Source: Cyanobacteria bacterium UBA791 (GTDB lineage: Bacteria; Cyanobacteriota; Vampirovibrionia; Gastranaerophilales; Gastranaerophilaceae). From it: a stretch of 17,257 nt of DNA. Shown in pieces: positions 14,313 through 17,257 of the stretch. A program made the translations under genes and the position numbers. Numbering within the stretch: position 1 is the stretch's first letter; every line of letters begins with the position of its first letter. The DNA is taken from positions 1-17,257 of the forward strand of contig DBIX01000044.1 of assembly GCA_002297005.1 (NCBI GenBank), read 5' to 3'. The notes beneath the pieces were generated by a model. It did not search any database. It saw only the letters and a list, made by a program, of their open reading frames with translations, and was not told the origin of the DNA.

Positions 14313-14789
14313 TTATGAGCCACCGCCAACGCACCACCAAGAACCATCTTGAACCCCATTCTTTTCTAGTTCTTCTGTGTTCTTGATTTGCGTATCTAAT
14401 AAACTTAACATAGAATCAAGATTTTCAATTCTTGTATCTATGTAATTGTCTTCTGCTTGATACGCAACATATTGAGCATCAAGAGTATAGTTTGCAGTTA
14501 CACCCTTAATCTTCGTAGTATCGTCAATTGTAGCACTTGTATTTGAACCACTTATGCCATTATTTTGATACCATTTGTCATTTGCGTACAAAGTAGCACG
14601 TTTATCAGCGGCTGTATTGTTCCATTTATCAATTTTATTTTTTACAATATCGCATTGAGCTTGTCTACCTGTCATCTTTGCAGTTATAGACTCACGTTTT
14701 GCGTTTAAAATCATAGATTGAAACTGATATTGCTTTTGTAATGTCTTTAAACGACCTGCTTCTGTTTTTGCACCTAGGAATGAACCCAT
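14313..14789 (-). CDS. Hypothetical protein, 158 aa, helical
   Basis: Not recognised. There is no signal peptide or membrane segment. Residues 10-60 and 105-145 look like long charged helices or coiled coil, around a Ser/Thr/Asn/Gly-rich centre (NNGISGSNTSATIDDTTKIKG, 76-96). The C-terminus SWWCVGGGS is unusual. GAGGA lies 9 nt before the ATG. It has its own promoter and terminator, so it is a single-gene unit, probably conditionally expressed given the palindrome on its promoter. It may be a lineage-restricted orphan. A structural or secreted role is possible, but nothing in the sequence proves it. Confidence 0.65.
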   Translation of the reverse strand: MGSFLGAKTEAGRLKTLQKQYQFQSMILNAKRESITAKMTGRQAQCDIVKNKIDKWNNTAADKRATLYANDKWYQNNGISGSNTSATIDDTTKIKGVTANYTLDAQYVAYQAEDNYIDTRIENLDSMLSLLDTQIKNTEELEKNGVQDGSWWCVGGGS

Positions 14790-14855
14790 GTCACTAAATC
14801 CTCATTACACTTGTTACATATATATAAAGTATCTAAAAGACACTCGATTTCAATT

Positions 14856-14885
14856 ATTATAAAAATTGTTACATTCCGTAACAAT
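14856..14885 (-). promoter_or_regulatory. Promoter with overlapping perfect palindrome before the 158-aa gene
   Basis: On the minus strand TTGTTA (14884-14879), a 17-bp spacer and a perfect TATAAT (14861-14856) form a promoter. ATTGTTAC (14865-14872) and GTAACAAT (14878-14885) are 8-bp perfect arms around 5 nt. They cover the -35 box and most of the spacer, the usual place for a dimeric repressor. The regulator is unknown. Confidence 0.58.
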
Positions 14886-14902
14886 CGGTTATAGCATAAA
14901 TT

Positions 14903-14930
14903 GTCATTACGAGCGTTAGCGAAGCAATCC
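14903..14930. repeat. Short dispersed-type repeat (GTCATT..GAGCG..GAAGCAATCC)
   Basis: The block reads GTCATTACGAGCG, then TTAGCGAAGCAATCC. This closely matches a REP-like consensus (GTCATTGCGAGC ... AAGCAATCC) found in many unrelated bacteria. It lies 8 bp beyond the end of the response-regulator gene and carries only one half of the usual element. Confidence 0.6.
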
Positions 14931-14937
14931 AAGAAGA

Positions 14938-15609
14938 TTATTCGTAATTATCAATCAATTTACAAACTTCATCTTGCCAAGATTCATTTTTTTCAATATA
15001 AAAATCTGAACCTTTTTGAGAACAAGCCAACTTATATTCCTTCTTATTACTAGCCGACATAATACCAATAACCGTTTTATATGGTTTATCTGCAGAAATC
15101 TTTTTCAACTCATCTAGAAGAATAAAACCCTCTCTTTGAGTTGGAATAAACAAATCCATCAAGACAAAGTCGTAATGATTTTTCTTAAAGCTATCAATAG
15201 CACCGACAATATCGTTTGATGTTACACATTCAAAATTCATTCTCTTTAGCATTGTGCTAAGTTGAAACGTAATAACACCCAAATCATCAACAATTAGAAT
15301 GCGTCCTTTTGTGCCATCAGAAGAAGATGCTCTTTTTTGAGAAGATGTTGATTTATGAACCGTTTGTTCTTGCTCTTGTTCTCCTGCACCACCGAACAAC
15401 TCTTGAATTTTTTTCGCTCTCGCAATCGGTTTATTCTTATCCATTGCAAGAACTTCTTTTAATTTATTTATTTCGTCTTCAATATTTAATAATTGTTTTT
15501 TTAGAACAGGAAGAGTAATATCTTCCATTTCCGGCACTAATTGGTCTGTTAAGCCAAAAAATTTCTTAAAAAAGCTATCGTCTAATTCAACACTAATTTT
15601 GTCAGCCAT
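14938..15609 (-). CDS. Response regulator with N-terminal helical region
   Basis: 223 aa. Residues 1-75 are helical (a coiled-coil-like segment at about 33-56), 76-100 are a Q/S-rich linker, and 101-223 are a receiver (REC) domain. REC residues visible are D108/D109 (ILIVDD), phospho-acceptor D152 (FVLMDLF), S185 in place of the usual S/T switch, and K207 (FYIEK). There is no DNA-binding or enzymatic output domain, so it may act by protein contacts through the N-terminal part. No histidine kinase is in the window. The frame is open upstream to 15741, but ATG 15609 has AGGAGA 8 nt before it. A CpaE/TadZ-like gene with its own receiver domain is divergent nearby. Confidence 0.85.
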   Translation of the reverse strand: MADKISVELDDSFFKKFFGLTDQLVPEMEDITLPVLKKQLLNIEDEINKLKEVLAMDKNKPIARAKKIQELFGGAGEQEQEQTVHKSTSSQKRASSSDGTKGRILIVDDLGVITFQLSTMLKRMNFECVTSNDIVGAIDSFKKNHYDFVLMDLFIPTQREGFILLDELKKISADKPYKTVIGIMSASNKKEYKLACSQKGSDFYIEKNESWQDEVCKLIDNYE

Positions 15610-15634
15610 ATATACTTTCTCCTGATTTATATTG

Positions 15635-15662
15635 ATTATACCATTATTTTTTAATATGTAAA
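15635..15662 (-). promoter_or_regulatory. Predicted promoter of the response-regulator gene
   Basis: On the minus strand TTTACA (15662-15657), a 16-bp spacer and a perfect TATAAT (15640-15635). It lies 26 bp before the ATG at 15609. Immediately upstream is an AT inverted repeat, CTTTTTTT-AC-AAAAAAAG (15663-15680). Confidence 0.62.
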
Positions 15663-15742
15663 CTTTTTTTACAAAAAAAGGCAATAATTTTCCATGAAAA
15701 AACTTAATATATATGTAAGTAGTTTGGGTAGGAAAAATCAAT

Positions 15743-15892
15743 ATGTTTAGTGAAGAATTTATGCGTTATTTAATCAATTATCAAAAACCTGAGTACAAGG
15801 AAGTTGATAAAACAACTACGATGACTATCCCTTTCAAAAATGATGGCAACAATAAAAAATTAGCAACTATTTTATTAACTGTTAAGAAATAG
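15743..15892 (+). CDS. Small protein, 49 aa
   Basis: It reads MFSEEFMRYLINYQKPEYKE and continues to a Lys-rich end (ATILLTVKK). TAGGA lies 9 nt before the ATG, and a hairpin terminator lies 21 bp after the stop. It is not antisense to another gene. The C-terminal half has an amphipathic beta look. There is no membrane helix and no cysteines. The independent gene-like signals make it a believable unrecognised small gene, but no family is known to me. Confidence 0.5.
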   Translation: MFSEEFMRYLINYQKPEYKEVDKTTTMTIPFKNDGNNKKLATILLTVKK

Positions 15893-15912
15893 CTCTAATC
15901 CAACAATTTTTC

Positions 15913-15949
15913 AAAAAATGTGTCAATCTTTGCGGTTGATACATTTTTT
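15913..15949 (+). terminator. Intrinsic terminator after the 49-aa gene
   Basis: AAAAAATGTGTCAA (15913-15926) pairs with TTGATACATTTTTT (15936-15949) over 14 bp with one G-T pair and a 9-nt loop. The stem itself provides T runs on both strands. Confidence 0.75.
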
Positions 15950-15950
15950 G

Positions 15951-15959
15951 TGTTAAAAT
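15951..15959 (+). promoter_or_regulatory. Extended -10 candidate for the CpaE-like gene
   Basis: TGT-TAAAAT fits an extended -10 motif 23 bp before the ATG at 15982, directly after the preceding terminator. No good -35 box is present. AGAGGGA serves as ribosome-binding site. Confidence 0.38.
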
Positions 15960-15981
15960 TAAGAAAAAAGAGGGATTATTA

Positions 15982-16902
15982 ATGCAAAATTTATTAATTT
16001 ACTTGATAGAAAAAGACTCAACTACACTTCAACTTTTAAAAATGTATTTAAAAGAACTTGATTACGTTGAAATCGTAGGTGAGGGCAAAGACTTAAACGG
16101 AAATTATTCTAACATCATAAAAACTATGCCAGACGTAGTTATTGCAGATGTTAGCAACGATTTTGACAAAAACTACGAAATCGTTGAAATGATTGTAAGC
16201 AAAATCCCATCTATAAAAATTATTGCAACAGCTCTTGAATACTCTACAGATATTATTATTCGAGCTATGAGAGCTGGAGTTAGAGAGTTTTTACCAAAAC
16301 CAATAATCAAAGATAATTTACTAAAATCAATCGACAAATTTAAAAATCAAATTACAGGTACATCAGACGATGAAGAAAATAACAGCAAGGTTCTAACAGT
16401 TTTCTCTAACAAAGGTGGTGTTGGTAGAACATCTTTGGCAGTTAATTTAGCCCTAGAACTTGCAAACATAACAAAAGAAAAAGTAGCTCTGGTTGATTTG
16501 AATATGCATCTAGGGGATGTTACAACTTTCTTGGATATAAAACCGTCATTTGATATTTCTTACTTAGTAAAAAAACTTGATGGAGCTGATAAAGAATTTT
16601 TGCTATCAACTCTTGAACAATACAATAATACAGGTATGTATGTGCTTGCAGATCCACCTTATATGGAAGATGCTAAAAAAATTCAACCTGACGAAATTAG
16701 AAAACTTTTAAATACATTAAGAACAACTTTTTCATATATCGTTATCGACACAAGCTCAGCCTTTGACAATATCACAGTAACAGCACTTGATAATTCAGAC
16801 TTGATTTTACTAGTAAGTGCTATCAATGTTCCGTCTGTTAGAAATTGCCAAAGATGTCTTGATGCTTTCGATAGACTTAGGCTACGAAGAAGAAAAAACT
16901 AA
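15982..16902 (+). CDS. CpaE/TadZ-like receiver-ATPase, N-terminal part (frame broken)
   Basis: 306 codons in this frame, of which 1-299 are family sequence. Residues 1-120 form a receiver-like domain (E10 and D12 in place of the acidic pair, D56 in VIADVS, T83, K106 in FLPKP). Residues 136 on form a MinD/ParA-type ATPase: SNKGGVGRTSLAVNLA with the deviant Walker A KGGVGRTS (144-151, second lysine replaced by R), VDLN (171-174), and Walker B SYIVIDTSS (251-259). CpaE/TadZ proteins direct tad/Flp pilus assembly to a cell position, and receiver-like domains plus atypical Walker A motifs are normal for them. After L299 the frame reads RLRRRKN and stops at 16900-16902, while the conserved end continues in the +1 frame. 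AGAGGGA precedes ATG 15982. Confidence 0.82.
   Translation: MQNLLIYLIEKDSTTLQLLKMYLKELDYVEIVGEGKDLNGNYSNIIKTMPDVVIADVSNDFDKNYEIVEMIVSKIPSIKIIATALEYSTDIIIRAMRAGVREFLPKPIIKDNLLKSIDKFKNQITGTSDDEENNSKVLTVFSNKGGVGRTSLAVNLALELANITKEKVALVDLNMHLGDVTTFLDIKPSFDISYLVKKLDGADKEFLLSTLEQYNNTGMYVLADPPYMEDAKKIQPDEIRKLLNTLRTTFSYIVIDTSSAFDNITVTALDNSDLILLVSAINVPSVRNCQRCLDAFDRLRLRRRKN
16876..16882 (+). other. Frameshift point CTT-AGG-C in the CpaE-like gene
   Basis: The zero frame reads GAT AGA CTT AGG CTA and then hits TAA 18 bp later. Skipping one base after CTT gives GAT AGA CTT-GGC TAC GAA, that is DRL-GYEEEK, and restores 99 further family-like residues. The heptamer equals the yeast Ty1 +1 frameshift site. 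No Shine-Dalgarno-like stimulator like that of bacterial prfB is seen just upstream. A one-base insertion (mutation or sequencing/assembly error) explains the data more simply. Confidence 0.7.
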
Positions 16903-17179
16903 AATCATCGTAAATCGTTATATGGAAAACGATGATATTAAAATCGAAGACGTTGAAAAAGCTTTAGATAAACCTATTTATTGGAGAATACCAAACAATT
17001 ACTATACAATTATGTCTGCAATTAACAAAGGTCAACCAGTAAGCTCTATTAATAATGATTCAAACATTGCAAAAAGCTATAGAGAACTAGCAACAGACAT
17101 AAGCGATAATATCTATAGACAAAGCGTTATCAAAAAAATCAATAGAAACCCTTTGGCAGTTCTAGAAAACTTGATTTAG
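16880..17179 (+). CDS. CpaE/TadZ-like ATPase, C-terminal part in the +1 frame
   Basis: It starts at GGC 16880 as the continuation of the ATPase domain: LGYEEEKTKIIVNRYMENDD, then IEDVEKALDKPIYWRIPNNY and SYRELATDISDNIY. These match the usual end of CpaE ATPases (IVLNR..., the P-[IV]-x-W-x-[IL]-P-N-[ND]Y box, and a final helix). Joined to the first part it makes a 398-aa protein, a normal family length. The frame has an internal ATG at 16817 but no ribosome-binding site, so independent translation is unlikely. The gene ends with TAG 17177-17179. It would be a pseudogene unless a shift or a sequence error is involved. Confidence 0.75.
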   Translation, partial: GYEEEKTKIIVNRYMENDDIKIEDVEKALDKPIYWRIPNNYYTIMSAINKGQPVSSINNDSNIAKSYRELATDISDNIYRQSVIKKINRNPLAVLENLI

Positions 17180-17257
17180 AAAGAGTTATCGAGCATAGAT
17201 TTTAGACAGTAGGTCGGCTTTACAAAACCGACAAGTTTGCCATACCTTTCATGTCAT

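Noticed and set aside
15610..15741. 44-residue extension of the response regulator
   Set aside because: It covers the promoter and ribosome-binding site of the gene and has no family likeness.
17213..17232. Terminator after the CpaE-like gene
   Set aside because: GTCGG..TTT and AAA..CCGAC can pair with one mismatch, but no T run follows on either strand, so only a possible hairpin is left.
1..17257. Recoded genetic code (TGA as sense)
   Set aside because: All family proteins are full length under the standard code, and no conserved tryptophan or glycine falls on TGA.

Overview
The window is AT-rich bacterial chromosome (TAA/TAG stops, many AT-only intergenic stretches) with ordinary housekeeping gene density and one short repeat-rich patch. 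The proteins read as a low-GC relative of the Cyanobacteria, most likely a gut-type Melainabacteria/Gastranaerophilales (Vampirovibrionia) lineage. The reasons are the cyanobacterial-style HNH protein and glycogen synthase, the acidic N-terminal extension of NusG, lineage-specific orphans, and a DHH enzyme with a low-complexity leader ending in an ISFTG motif. This placement is inference; no rRNA gene is present to test it.

Layout. Positions 1-3337 (plus strand) hold an exported glycosidase-like protein (GHL10 fold), a small zinc-ribbon-like protein and an M20 metallopeptidase. The minus strand from about 6500 down to 3305 carries the conserved ribosomal/secretion block rpmG - tRNA-Trp - secE - nusG - rplK - rplA, followed by a terminator and tmk, which overlaps the peptidase gene tail to tail. 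Next upstream on the minus strand are a 128-aa orphan and a UPF0210/DUF711 gene, divergent from glgA (plus). Then come, all on plus, a DHH/DHHA1 phosphoesterase, ispH and a four-domain S1 protein as a tight pair, and an HNH endonuclease. Positions 13911-14191 hold two tandem copies of a palindromic extragenic repeat, the second interrupted by a 67-bp inverted-repeat-bounded insert. The last part has a 158-aa orphan and a coiled-coil response regulator on minus, a 49-aa small gene, and a CpaE/TadZ-like ATPase on plus whose reading frame is broken by a +1 shift.

How the genes work together. The ribosomal block makes L33, L11 and L1 together with the SecE translocase subunit and the NusG elongation factor. 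Both intergenic gaps, before rplK and before rplA, hold a hairpin that imitates the L1-binding site of 23S rRNA, suggesting a doubled autogenous control by L1. The glgA, ispH, S1 and DHH genes are single housekeeping functions. The response regulator and the receiver-ATPase fusion near the right edge suggest a signalling/pilus-localisation neighbourhood continuing beyond the window.

Most notable points: the twin L1-like leader elements; the CpaE gene split exactly at CTT-AGG-C, the same heptamer as the yeast Ty1 +1 frameshift site (a plain indel is the simpler explanation); the nested repeat; and perfect palindromes sitting on predicted promoters. No convincing defence system, prophage, CRISPR array or biosynthetic cluster is visible.
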